Assembly: GCA_026182355.1 (NCBI GenBank)
Contig: JAPFBL010000068.1
Span: 10,143,001 to 10,207,000 of the forward strand
Source: Hermatobates lingyangjiaoensis
Taxonomy: Eukaryota > Arthropoda > Insecta > Hemiptera > Hermatobatidae
DNA length: 64,000 nt
Direction of reading: 5' to 3'
Below the pieces are notes generated by a model that was given only the letters and a program-made list of their open reading frames with translations, did no database searches and was not told where the DNA came from. This document shows, piece after piece, positions 23,098-35,500 of the stretch. The translations under genes were made by a program, and so were the position numbers. The stretch's first letter is position 1. Every line of letters begins with the position of its first letter.

Positions 23098-25567
23098 CTA
23101 TAGACGAAACATACAAAAAACCTTGACTACAATATTCCAAACTTATTTATCATTTAACTAAATGCAAGCATGAGGACTGAATGCTTCAAGAACAATATTT
23201 ACTTTAGGAAACGACATTTCAGAGACAATTTGTTTTTTAAAGTCATACAATGAAGTATGGCTGATGATAAAGGGAGAGTTCGCAGCGTGTAATGGGAACA
23301 TTGCGTGTGAGGGGGCGACACGTGTTGGGCTCGGCAGACCCCGTCGCCGTCCACTCACTACTACAACACCAGTCTAATCCTCAATATGAAACCCTTCTTT
23401 TCATATAACCAACTGCACGCAGCCCACTTGCTGCACTGGCTCTTACAAGGGAGAACCATCTTATTAACTCACATAAAGGATTAACATACATAATTAATCA
23501 ACATACATTCAATCACATTCTTGTAAACATATTTAAGTTAATTAGTTTTATTTGCACATGTTTAATATTGCACATTGTTTAAATTCTTGCCGGATTTGAA
23601 CTTTAGTATATATATTAACATTTTTGATCTGATCTACTTTCCATCACTCTTAACGAAAACATTGGAATACAATGCCTAAGAATGCTCTTCCTATGTAATC
23701 TCATACCTATGAGATAAACGTCAGACAGATTATTATAACACTACAAATGTAAAATAATAGTTAAACTTCCATAAAAAGAAACAGACATAATCAATGTATC
23801 CATACTTCAAAGTAACGTAAATACAGTAGTACCTCTACTTACGAATTCAATTCATTCCGGGCTATAGAAATAGTCGTAGGTACAGAAATACACTATATAG
23901 TCGTACGTAATTTTCCCATAAGAATACACTATAACATGATTAATCTGTTCCACATTCCAAAAACTTACGATAAATTCTTAATAAATACTGCAATTACTGG
24001 GTATAAATAACAATTACAAATAATCCATAGAATATTATCTAACATTAGAGGCAGGCGCATAAATGTCGGAGGAGACGGAGGGTGTGGTACGGTACGAGTA
24101 TAAGAGGAAGATGGGACGTGGAGTTACCGTTACTTACACTCTAATTACACTACCCAACTTAGCTTATTTATTTTTCTTGTTTTAAGTTTAACGCTTCACT
24201 TAACTGAGGCCTGCTACGTTTGTTGAATGAGAGAATCTTTTTTATTTTTAATGTTGTGTTTTTTACTTTTTTTTTTCTGATTTTCACCTTGACTTTCTTC
24301 ACTTTCACTCATTTCATTACGATCACTATTTGACACTTCATCGTATATCGTATCTCGAACAAATCTTAATATGTCGAGACGAATTTTGGTTCGAAATTTA
24401 TATCGTGTATCGAAATATTCGTATGTTGGTACATTCGCCAATCGAAGTAACATTGTGCAGCTATTAAAACAGAAATTTTAAAAGCTTCAGCATTTGACAT
24501 TATATTAATCTCTTTAAACAAAAATCCTATTAATTTTTTCTATAACTACTACACAGTTTGAGAACACTAAATGATATTTTATCCAAACTCTAAACTATTA
24601 TGGATAAAACTAATTTAGACTACCCGAAAACAATACTGAAGCCAATAGCTGACTGTCAAGTTCTAAAAAAATATATTAATCTGTCTCATATTAATGTATG
24701 TGTCGTACGTTATCATATGGTCAACATTTGAGCATCAAAATGTACATAAATGCGTAAATGTGTTTTTAGAATATATGGTTATAAGGACCTACTCAAAATT
24801 ATAGAAGAAGTTGAACAATCATTCTTGAAAAAACAAAGACTGCACTTAATTATAAATGTAACTATAAAATATAACTTTAAGTAAATTAATTATAAATTAT
24901 TATTAATTAGATGTCAATGTCATTTTCCAGCTTATGTCAGAAATAACAATTTAGTAATGGCTATATAGGAAATGACAATATATTTTCATGGGTGATACCA
25001 CATACTGAGAAAGACAAAAGAATGTTCAACATTTTTTCTATTAGGAAGTCATATGCTAGCATCGAAATTTTACAAAAAAAAAGAACTAAAGACATAACCT
25101 TCCATATAATCCAAATTTAGGGTTAACCTCATTAATAATTAATAACAGTCCTCAGAATGTTGAATATTTTCCATTGGAAGAGCATTTTGCTATTGGTATT
25201 TACTATTGTTCGAACATTGGTTTCACAGAAGAGAAGTTTGCATATCTGTCTCCCTACATTTATTTACTTTTTGACAGAATGGACCAACTTCAAAGGCATT
25301 ATATTTGTCCTGGTTTTTAGGTAACGTTTTTGTTTTTGCAAATATTTCTCTCCAACTTGAAGATTTTGAAATAGGGATTTGGATCTTACTGGGGATGCTA
25401 TTCTACACAACTCACATCTGTCATATGAATGACTCGAAATCGATCAATATTGTGTATTTCAAATATTCTTTTTAATTTATATTGTATGTATGGCTTTGAC
25501 CATTAATATTTATAACATTATGATTGATTGTTTCATGATTTTCGAATGTTTGAGTAATCAATATGCT

Positions 25568-25810
25568 CAAGCTCGTCTCACCGATAGGACGGATGTTAAG
25601 CTATCGGTCCCAAGCCCGTACCATGTCAGGTACTCGTTAAATATCTATCCATACTTTAAATACACTTGATTCAGGCAAAATTTAGGACACTCAATGTAGA
25701 ATCAACTCGGTAATGTGGTTTTCCCATTGCTAAAATGGGCCACACTTTCCACCCTTAGAACAGCACTAACAATGAACACCTATAAGTGTGGGCACTGGAA
25801 AAAAACAAAC
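25568..25810 (+). mobile_element. SINE body copy, head lost
   Basis: It shares ordered segments with the SINE at 18850-19040 (ttaagc..tcggtcc, gcaaaatttag, aatcaactc) and ends in a gggcactggaaaa segment also seen at 46000. The A and B boxes are absent. Confidence 0.55.
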
Positions 25811-27539
25811 AAGAAATAACATGGGCTCTCAGATGGTCCAGATATCTATCTAGGAATTTAAGCACCGTCGTTAGAACTCGTCGTGTATTCGAATTTGGTA
25901 TATTTTTTTTACTTATCTATTAAATATATCCTTCAATTTATACGTAGTTAACGAAAGTCTGATTTTGAAAAGGATATTATTGTACAATATTACAGTCAAA
26001 TATTGTAATGCAAGAGGTCAGAACAACTGATTGATTGTTCATCTTGAAGTTAACCCTCTTATTTTAAAGCATTCAGAGGTATGACAGAGGCATGCGAACA
26101 AATTTGTTGTTTATATGACTGTGATCCTGCTATAATTTGCTTTTGCTTTTTGGCAGTGTTTAGATTTAATACTGAATTAAAGATTATTTTTCATGTAAAC
26201 AATTAGTCCTCATCAGAAATTGCAGTGAATTGTGTTTAGTACCTTTGGAGTACATTGGGGATATTGAAAGTGCGATTTTTAATTTGATTCTTATTAAGAT
26301 TAACTCTAATTAATTGATCAGAAGTATTTCATCCGATATTTATTTGCCCATTTCAGTAGAAGAATTTAATTATATTTGTATGTTGTTTGTTCAACAGAGT
26401 ACTTAAATCAAATTTTTACGTTAACTCTTTCAATTGACAAGCATATGATTTTTATTTTAATATTTATTTGAGTATGTTTCTCTCAGTGTGATCTATTTGA
26501 AATTAATATATAAACTCTAAAAACTAAATATAAGACCAATACGAAGTCATACCGAAGTTGATTCTCAATACACATAGAGGTGACTTAGTGCTGGGAATGT
26601 TCATAGAACCCTTATTTTGTTTGTAGCTTACAGTGGCTGATTCCTGATATTTAAGTTTATTTTGGCTGACTGTTAGCAAGGTTATTCATTTTTCAAAGGA
26701 AAATCCTTTTCTCTGATCGAACAATTATAGTAGTAGTAGTAGTAAAGCTAATAGGGAACTGTAACAACTTTTGAGTAAGAGTTGGCACTATGCAGACTCA
26801 ATATTTTAATTTCGACCACTAAATTCGCAAAAGATTTCAAACATCTACAATACAAGTTAGGTATTGAAATTCTAAAGCTTTGAAATATAAGTTTTTAATG
26901 CCAAATACTCAATTGTTATGACTGAAAGCATTACAGTAATTAAACAATTACGACTGACATGCAATAAGCGCGGCCTCCGGTCAACCATAGCATGTCACAT
27001 TCACATATCCGGTCACATAACATGTCAACCGAACTCTCATTCACTAGCAATCACCCTTGGGAAATAACGAAAGAGATGATAGGCGATGTAAACCCTCATC
27101 CGAAGGTAAATAAAACAAAGAATTTCAAATAATTCAGCATACAATTGACAAGTAACGCTTCTTGATATTGTTCATTATAAAGCAATCCTCACCGACTGAG
27201 AACCCCTACAGCGCCACATTCTGTTACAGAAAGTTCGAACTCCGAACGCACGAATTAAACCATTTCTCAACATCAAACAGATGAATTTCCAAGTGAACAT
27301 CCAACACTGGCAGAGAGGGTTTAACCCGGCTCTTGGAATCGTGATAGATGATTATTCACTGACATATGAGAGCGTATTTTTTTCAGTTAAGAGTTTCAAG
27401 CACTTTCTGAAGGAGACTCTGTTTAGAATCAAGCACCTTCTGCATTCTGCTTCTCAAGTACCCTCCTATTTTTACACCAAACGAAATAAAAACCACAAGT
27501 TTTCTGTCAAATTAAAGAGTGCTAAAGACATTTAAAACA

Positions 27540-29270
27540 AAATCGAAAAAAAATTATTAAATACTATAATGAACAACTACTAGTTGAATATCTGAAATAG
27601 ATTTTTGTGATTTAATCTAAATATAAATACACAAAGTTTTTAAAACTATCTAAGCTATATCACAATTAAGAATGCATTAACTGTAAATCAATCTGACATG
27701 ATATTGTTATTAAGAAGCTGAGGACCTCAGACACATGGGACTCGTGCTCACCACGTCCACACCCTTGCTTCCTTTGTCGTGTCTAAAATCAACTTAACAA
27801 TTCAATTCTTTAATCAACTTTATAATTGTCCTTAGAGAAGTATTGGTTTTATACATAGCTGTTTTGTATATGATTTAGCGAACTTTTAACCTGTTAAAGG
27901 CGATTGCCTCGCATTCACATACAATGTGTCCACTGATTTCTGATACATAGTCTACATTCTTCGAATGATGTTGATTACATACAACATTACAACTTAACTG
28001 AATTTAAGTTCAGCTGGATTGAGTTTATTAAACTGAATTAAACCTGGTTGTTCCGGCTAACATTTCTATGCTTCGTTCTGCTCCATTCATTAATGTCATT
28101 ACTGAAGAAGCTAGTGGGTGTTGTTCAAAAGGCACCATACTGCTGAAGAGACCAACTTTTTCCAACCGGACCAAGGTTTCATTCCCCTGCAGCCTCATGT
28201 GTCTAAGCACCCAAATGAGAGTTAACTTTCTTTTACTGGCCAGACTCTGATGAGAGATCAAACACTGCCAAAACTGGTTTTTAATTTGGAATTAATAAGC
28301 TCTGAATTTCAAAACTTTCAGTTCAGCTTGACTGTCTGATAAAGTTTAACTGTGACAATTTTTGTAGAATGCTGTAAATCTCAATTATAAAAATTTCGGC
28401 CTAAAAAATTGTGTTTACACTAGAGTTATGCACTTTGTTCCATAACACTCAATGCAGTTTGTTTTAAATGTTGACCCTACAAGTATATAATAGAAAAGCA
28501 TCTTTCTCGAAATTAGGATGATTCTAATCGAAGATTTCATTTATCATTATTTAGAACCCACTATCCAACTTTTATTCAATGACATTGTATCTGGCAACAC
28601 ACAAGCCAATATATTAATTTTTAGTTCTATACATTTTTGAATATCTTATTTCCCAAAGGACATGTTCATTCTCAAACACTCTTATCAGACTGCAGATGAC
28701 ATTTTCTTGACAAAATTTGTAAAAGAGTGAGGATTAATAAGGTTTCTCTGCTGGATATAGAGAATGTGGTCAATGCTCCTGCTATCCCTAGTCAGACTTG
28801 TGATTGCAGTTTATTAAGGCTAGTTTAGTTACCATTCTATATAATCCTATTAATACCACACTACCGATGCATATGATGGCATCGCAGTAAAGTGGAGCAA
28901 ACATTTATAGGTGTGCTTAAGAGACCAAATTATCGTAAACAATCTGTTACTGCCAAAGATTTCGTTTGTTTCCCCGAGGTGTCTGGTACATAGCTTTTCC
29001 AGTTTAGTCCTTTATCAACATAGACTTTAGGTATTTGTATATTTGAGAGTTTTATCTTAGTATTTTTAATTAAATTGGCTTTGCACTTACTTTCTTTATC
29101 CTTGAGAACCGTATAAGGACCGTTTTAGTTGAGTTTATAACCAAACCTTTCTCTTTACCCACTTTTCCACTATTTGGAGTGCAATTGAAATTGTTTAGAT
29201 ATTTCAAAGAAACATCAAGCATCCTTCTTCTTTTAATAACATATATAAACCACCTAGTAATCATTCACCA
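27540..29270 (-). pseudogene. Decayed non-LTR retrotransposon (reverse transcriptase to RNase H)
   Basis: In minus-strand order: a reverse-transcriptase end GLVINSTKTVLIRFSR (29070-29264), then VDKGLNWKSYVPD and LGIAGALTTFSISSRETLL (about 28700-29000), then an RNase H trace LTLIWVLRHMRLQGNE (28030-28250), then the shared 3' tail to about 27540. This order is that of R1/Jockey-group elements with an RNase H domain. Several stops and frameshifts are present, so it is inactive. Its orientation matches the host gene. Confidence 0.75.
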
Positions 29271-31164
29271 CAATAACGCTAGCGCACGTACTTGAGTACA
29301 ACTTTTAATGATTGCAATATCAGTTGTAGTGTACTCTATACACACTCTAATTGTTCATTGTATCTATTCTGAAGTCACTGAATCTCCAGAGTTGACTGAA
29401 AATATAGTAAGGACGAGTTATCAAGAGCTCCCTTTTCTGTCCAAGGAGCTGACCAAAGTAATTAATTAAAGCCTTACAAATTAAAACAAAAAATTTCGTT
29501 AACCAAAATTCTTGGAACTGATTCTGTCAACTTGTCTATTTCATAATGGCATGTTGTTTCTTAAAAAGTTACTTATTTACCAAAACCATCTCATATTAAT
29601 ACAGATAGAACTAATAGCTGTAATACTTGTTATCAGTAATAAGTGTAATATTACTCTTTTAATAGAGCAAGGCAATGAAGGTAATGATTCGTATTAAGAC
29701 ATAGCAAAATTTAAGTTTGTTCAATAACGGTACATAGGGCATAAGAATTGTAGCCATATTGTCATAAGAACGAAAGAGTACCTTTCCTCGTTCCAATATT
29801 ATCAAAATGGAGTTCTTAAACACACTAAGATCTATATTTCTGATAATTACTTATCTTATAGAGTACATTTAGATTTCATTGCAATAATTTAGACAATCCT
29901 CTTCCACCTGGAGAGTATAATAAAATATATGGTTGATTGCCGTTGGCGTTTTCTCTGGTACCTCTTAGATTAAGAGTATAATCCCATAAATCCCTTTAAG
30001 ATTAATATTGAAAATAGTCGAAATTATGATTGTGGTTTTTTGAGTGAAGTTTTATTTATTTACATCTATTACAAGTTTTTATACACATAGAGTTCGGACG
30101 CTTGATTACTGTAATATAAAGCCAAGAGGTTTGTTTACGTTGCAAAGGGAGAGGTCAGTTCAGTATTACATGAATAACTCGTTCGTGCAGAGGTGGCTTG
30201 AGAGCTAAAGAGTAACAATTCATCCATTAGTAGTTTTTAGTAGGAGTCGTTGGGTCGTTAAACATCCCACCGCTATGTCCCAGTGATCTATGCTCTACTC
30301 GACCAGCATTAACCCACTTCTACTGCGCAACCCGCCTCCTGACACCTTATTATCCCAATGTTAACCACTACATTGCGAAAAAGCTTTAATCAACCCACAT
30401 CAAACACACATTATACATTAGAATTCTTCAAAATCAACTCAGTCCAACAGTTTAGATACTAGGTATCCTTTTTAGATTGCATCAAGTAAACTGTAAGAAA
30501 TTATAATATTATAACTGTGAGAACACTTACTGACGTCATTACCAGTCATTTTATTTTTAATTCATGATACTTTTAAATCAAAATATGAAACTTGAAACAG
30601 CTTCTAAAGGCTTAGAACAGTTTAATATCACGTTTTACATACAACTTGTGGGAACTTAGAATAAGTTAAATCCTTGAAAACAGTCTGGTTGAAATATTTT
30701 CTCATGAATACTATAATTTACCATAATTTTTAAGGAACACTTACTTTGTATGGACGTACAAGAGTTTGATTGGGTGTAGCTTTTCCTATTATAGTCTGAC
30801 AATGAGCTGAGACGGTAGACAGTCGTAATGCATGCTTACAGATTACTATTCGTCCACAAGGCCACAGGCTGGGCCACCAGCAGACTAATGCTCTGCTTCA
30901 TTAATAAAACATGCTCCTCTACTTTCTATCCACTCATACACATTACCATTTTTCTCACTTTCTTCCATCTTTGTCGCAGAAAAGAAACCGACATGCATAT
31001 TAGTTCAAACCCACGACAGCAGGCCTCAGATATATCAGCCCTTATACATTTTGCAATCACACCAAGTATTATTACATTCTTTGAATGCAATATGCACATA
31101 GAATTCGATAGAAACCATGTATCAATTTCAGTTATTCCCATAAAAAAAGTAGCAATGTTGATCT

Positions 31165-31250
31165 CAGGCACTCCTTAAACTTCCCTACTCCAATAAACTT
31201 GGGTTAGAGAAAATTTAGAACTCCTGATATAGAATGATAACCCACATACG
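31165..31250 (+). repeat. SINE body fragment
   Basis: A short stretch (aaacttgggttagagaaaatttagaa) is similar to the SINE body around 18925-18960. The surroundings at 30810-31180 are unrecognised. Confidence 0.3.
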
Positions 31251-31573
31251 GCTTATGCATAACTAAAATCAGAGTGAATAAACAAAACGCCTCGACTTAC
31301 TCTGTTATCAAGAAAATTAAAGGAACTTTTTCCACACAAAAAAAGTGTTAAAAACCAAATTCGAATGCTTAGAATTCTTCGAGTAACATCTTTAACATCC
31401 TTCGATAAAGTTCATCGAGTAATTCTTAGTAACTTCATCCTGTGTATGGAAACTAAGTACAGTCAGTGGCCATCTGTATGCTCTCTAGACTGTAGAGGAT
31501 ACAGAGAATGCACTGAGATATAGTTAGATTCTAATCAGTAAGACTAAAGTGAATGCTCAAACATAAAACTCAC

Positions 31574-31624
31574 TGGTAATCTTCTTCTTCTTTTTTCTTT
31601 GGTTGATAACTCTTCACTAAACGC
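31574..31624 (-). CDS. Cip4: Cip4 exon: F-BAR domain, basic LVKSYQPKKKEEEDY segment
   Basis: This 51-base exon completes a codon with its first G, then reads RLVKSYQPKKKEEEDY and ends with the first two bases of a Gln codon. The equivalent vertebrate stretch reads LR-LVKxYQPKKxxEEEY and lies about 50 residues into the F-BAR domain. The acceptor is tttgttgttttag and the donor is CA|gtgagt. The split Gln codon is completed exactly by the first base of the exon at 21315, which is strong evidence that the exon is real although it encodes only 17 residues and has no ORF of its own. The upstream coding exon must end in phase 2 and was not found between here and position 64000. Confidence 0.93.
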
Positions 31625-32485
31625 CTAAAACAACAAAGAAAACAAGTTATAAACCTGAAGTACAAACAAAATAAATAATTAATGTTTACACAAAAACTTT
31701 ATACCTAAAAGTACAATTTTAACTTCAAAATAGAATCTGTTTGTAGAAATTTCAAGTCAGGAGGTTACAAGTCTGAAAGAAGTATTAATAGGTCTGAGTA
31801 TAATTCATTTTTTGTTAAGGCCACAATTAAATAAATCAGTTTTAAACAGAATAAACAATCATAACATTTCTAAGAATATTTTCATTTTCATGATTAAAAT
31901 TCGATTCTGTTCTAAAAACGAAAATGTATCATGAACGCGATTCTTATGACCTCACATGAAACCGATATTGTATGATCCGTTTTTCAAGAGATTAAGTTAA
32001 TATTCTGGACAAAATATATGTACAATGTTCAACAATTAATATATGTAGCTGAATATTGTTGTAACTGGTTCGCTTAAAAATAAACCAGGAAAGACTTTTT
32101 TTGTTTACTTCGTCAGTGACAACTGACGATGATATGTACTTGACCCATTCCTGATTTTCATGATTCCTGAGGTCATTTTTCCCGTTGATTTCAATACTCT
32201 AAGGATGCAAGCGGGAGATTTCACTGATTAGACATAGTGTTTTCCTGTTGACACGATTTAGCCTGCTGGGAGGGGGCACAGCGCGGCGTGCCGTCTCTTG
32301 GAAACGATCGATCTCTCCACCTCTACATCTGGACAAACCTCCAACGGCATTCCATTGCTTCGACTATAGCAACATTAACATCAATTTACTGAAGGTAGTA
32401 GAGTGTTATTTTTCTGGCAATCATAAATCACGAATGTGAATAAATTCATTTCAAGTTCTTATAGGAGTACAGAATGAGTATCAAC

Positions 32486-32505
32486 AAAAAAAAAAAAAAA
32501 AAAAA
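32486..32505. repeat. Poly-A tract (20 bases)
   Basis: A pure A run. It could be the tail of a retroposed copy, but no source is identified upstream. Confidence 0.9.
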
Positions 32506-35500
32506 GAGTTTGAACATTCGAGAAATAGTTTTTGCTTCAGTAAAACATGGTTTCTCAAGCTGTGGGATACCATGCTACCTTTTCTAAGCTTCATGCAGTA
32601 TCCAAATGCATTGTACATACTAGAACGCGAGGTTGAATTTTCAATCTTAGCATTAACTAGTGCTGCATATAATTTCATACGAAGCCTCTGGCTACTTATA
32701 GAACCAGATCTTTATAACAAAAAAAGTGTAAGTTACATAAAAGAAGTATACAAGCGATGTGTCTTGAGACTGGAGACAGCTTCCAAGCCACATAGCTGTA
32801 TATATGTTCAGCTAGAGATTTCTTAAATAAGTTATTATTACCGATATTTACTGATTATTACTTACTGCTTCTAAATGTTTTCTTGCGAAGTTTAATAAAT
32901 TAGTGAACTTAAAAGTAACTGGCATTATGCCCTCTTATCTGAAAAGGAACGGAAGTAGTTGATTTCTATCTCCCACATAAAAAATCAATGACGATTACTC
33001 TCATGAATGCAGAGCATTCAATACTAGCAGAAGCATGCTAACTCCTAAACTACACTTCATTTAGCACAGTCATAGTGAAAGTAGTTTTATGATTCATCTG
33101 TGTGATAATCCGTTTTCTTTAATGAAATCTGAGGCGCAAGAATTATTCTAAATAATTTTCATTCAAGTGATAGGACGTATTTGAATATTGGAAATATTGT
33201 AAGTAACCTTAAAGTACACTAATTCAACACTACTGTTTAAATTACTGAAGTTTAGAGAAGGCGGAAAAAAAGTTCACTACTAGAATAACAATATTGTGAT
33301 GTATTGAAAGAAAAGAAAGTTACACGAAGAGAATCTTGCATAACAAACACTGTAGGAACTTTCGATCTCTCGAATCTGTCATTCATAGTACAGAAATAAA
33401 GAATCACTCCAACAAGTAACAAGTTTAAAACAGAGGTATATTAAAAAAAAACTTTTTTAACAAAATATAGTTAATATGTCACCGATATATTACACGTATA
33501 GATGCAAGTCTAGTTTGGATAGGCAACAGAGAAGTTTATATCTGCTGTCAACTTCAGGTCTATCTTCAGAGCTTATCATGAATTTCTCATCGTTCGCATC
33601 GTAGGCATGACCTAGAATTTTTATGTGAGATATGAGCGCCGAATATACAGCAGTCGAATTACACCGTGTTGATAAAATGTATGACTGCGGATGTAGAATC
33701 AGGAGAATAATCAGTGACCAGTGACTTGGCACAATCATAACTAATGATAGCCAAATAAGAAATGAACCATACACTGAAGGCGAAAACCTAACAGCCAGGG
33801 AGGTGAAAGCATAATACTGGAAGACGTAGGAGGTTTGTCGAGAGATCTGCAATCCTAGTGGTGTTTGGTGCACGACGAAATGAAATCTGAAAGCATTCAA
33901 AATAAAGCCCTGTATGAATGGAATGTCTGTTGAATTTGCATTGTCTACTAAGGACGTTTGAACATTGTCTTCTCTTTAACAGTGGACGACGAAAGAAAGA
34001 CTGTAAATGAACAGCAAGTCCTAACGGAAGTCTCATTCAATCTTATTTCCACAGCATCAAAGTTTTATAGCAAATCTAGCTGATTCCCTGAGTGGCAGGA
34101 TTTAAGATTCAGAAATAACAATACGGAAATTACTTACAACTCTACAAATTTCAACATTTAAAATAACATGTAAGTCTAATAAAAAACAAATAAAACCCAG
34201 GTTTCAATTCTTAAGTTGCTAACATGTTTGATGAATTAAATCTTTTTTTTTTAATATTACTGAAAAGAACTGAAGCATAATTATAACAAAATTTTATTTG
34301 TACCAATTGATTTAAAAATACTATAACGGTTTTGATTTTCTTAAAACATTAAATATCTTAAAATTTTTCAATATCTAAATACTTAAAACAATTTGTTTTA
34401 TCACCACTACTCTCACAGAAAAAATCACCTCCTACAAATTAAATAAATTCGCCACTTAAAATATCATTGATTTAAAACTTGATATAATCTATTTGCAATC
34501 ACTAAGAAGGGGAAAAACAAATGAGGCAGTAGAGGAAGGACTTGACAAGGCACTCAACTTTAGGAGGTGTCCTGATCTGAGGGTAGAGCTGAAAGAGGTT
34601 GTGATTCCCATAATTTGACAATTATATTATACATGGCTGAAATAGATAAATTGTCTTCATTTAGATAGTGCGCCACAACAAGACTTATGGGAACATACAC
34701 CAAAACCAAGAGATGATAAACAACGTAACAGGAGCAGAATTAACATGTTAATAACTACTTCAATAAGCACTCACAATAGAAATATGTATGGTAAAATAGA
34801 AAAAAAAGTAAAAAGAACAATACGTTCTTTCATATAGCTAAACAAACATATGAAAATGCACTTGAGTTTCAGTATTGACAGTGAGCAAGAGTTAAGTTGG
34901 TTCGACAGTTTTCGACAGTGATGCCTGTAAAACTAGTCAGTTTGACTTCTCTACGAGTTTCTGCTTATCGTGTCCAGATGTCAACCTATTCAACTTCCAG
35001 GGCTCAACTCATTCTCAAGAGAAACACCATTCTGTGAGGGTCAGCATTTAGCATTACGAGTTCCAAAAAAACATGCTGACCAATTGGAGGGAAAGGAATT
35101 GCCGGACGAAGGCTATAGTTTTACAAATTTGTACATGGAATAAGAGAATATAATTGGGACAATTCTATAAAAGTAATGAGATATTTTTAAGTAATTGTAT
35201 TGAAGACACAATAAAAGTTACTTCGTATTCTAATTACATTATAACCCAGATGCCATTGTTTGTTTAAGTGGGTACTTTCTCTTATTTACTATAAGTTAAA
35301 CAATTATTTGAAGTGAAAGAACGATTTATTGGAAAACAAAAAAGGTTTAAACCACTAAAAAATTCTTTTGGATATGAAGAAATATCAAAGATGGGAAATT
35401 TCAAAAATTATGTCTCAACACACCAAACAAAAATTGAAAATCCCCATCATGAGTAAATACTATGTTATATCAAAACCGATTGTACAAGTAACGAAATTTC

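Larger units (their letters stand above)
21316..31573 (-). other. Cip4 intron (10.3 kb)
   Basis: The intron runs from donor gtgagt at 31573 to acceptor ttgtttcag at 21316. It contains the hAT element (22678-23097), SINE bodies, and a long decayed non-LTR retrotransposon (27540-29270). In 23110-25560, 25820-27530 and 29960-31160 nothing is recognised with confidence. The minus ORF at 24214-24453 ends in a Lys/Glu/Ser-rich low-complexity run and is not identified. Confidence 0.9.
2471..31624 (-). other. Cip4: Cip4/TOCA F-BAR adaptor gene (partial locus, at least 29 kb)
   Basis: This span holds the recognised coding part of a CIP4/FNBP1/TOCA-1 family gene on the minus strand. Family proteins bind curved membrane through an N-terminal F-BAR dimer, bind active Cdc42/Rho through a central HR1 coiled coil, and recruit WASP/WAVE regulators and dynamin through a C-terminal SH3, acting in endocytosis and actin remodelling. 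Seven exons are visible with GT/AG borders. Junction phases agree for six exons in order, except between 11256 and 3438, where one exon is missing. The first roughly 50 residues of the F-BAR domain and the SH3 domain are not seen, so the gene extends past both recognised ends. Introns of 0.6 to over 32 kb carry nearly all the repeats in the window. Orthology rests on remembered family sequence, not on a search. Confidence 0.93.

Noticed and set aside
23823..24200. Possible Tigger/pogo-like terminal sequence (CAGTAGTACCTCTACTTACG)
   Set aside because: The start resembles such ends, but no matching inverted terminus or TA duplication was found downstream, so no element is called.
30828..31178. 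Overlapping plus and minus ORFs
   Set aside because: Both strands are open over the same 250 bases with no family resemblance; probably chance or an unknown repeat next to a SINE fragment.
33490..33900. 136-codon minus-strand ORF, with ILGHAYDANDE slightly like a reverse transcriptase YADD region
   Set aside because: Only a few residues agree, the expected flanking motifs are absent, and an overlapping frame (33788-34036) is equally open.
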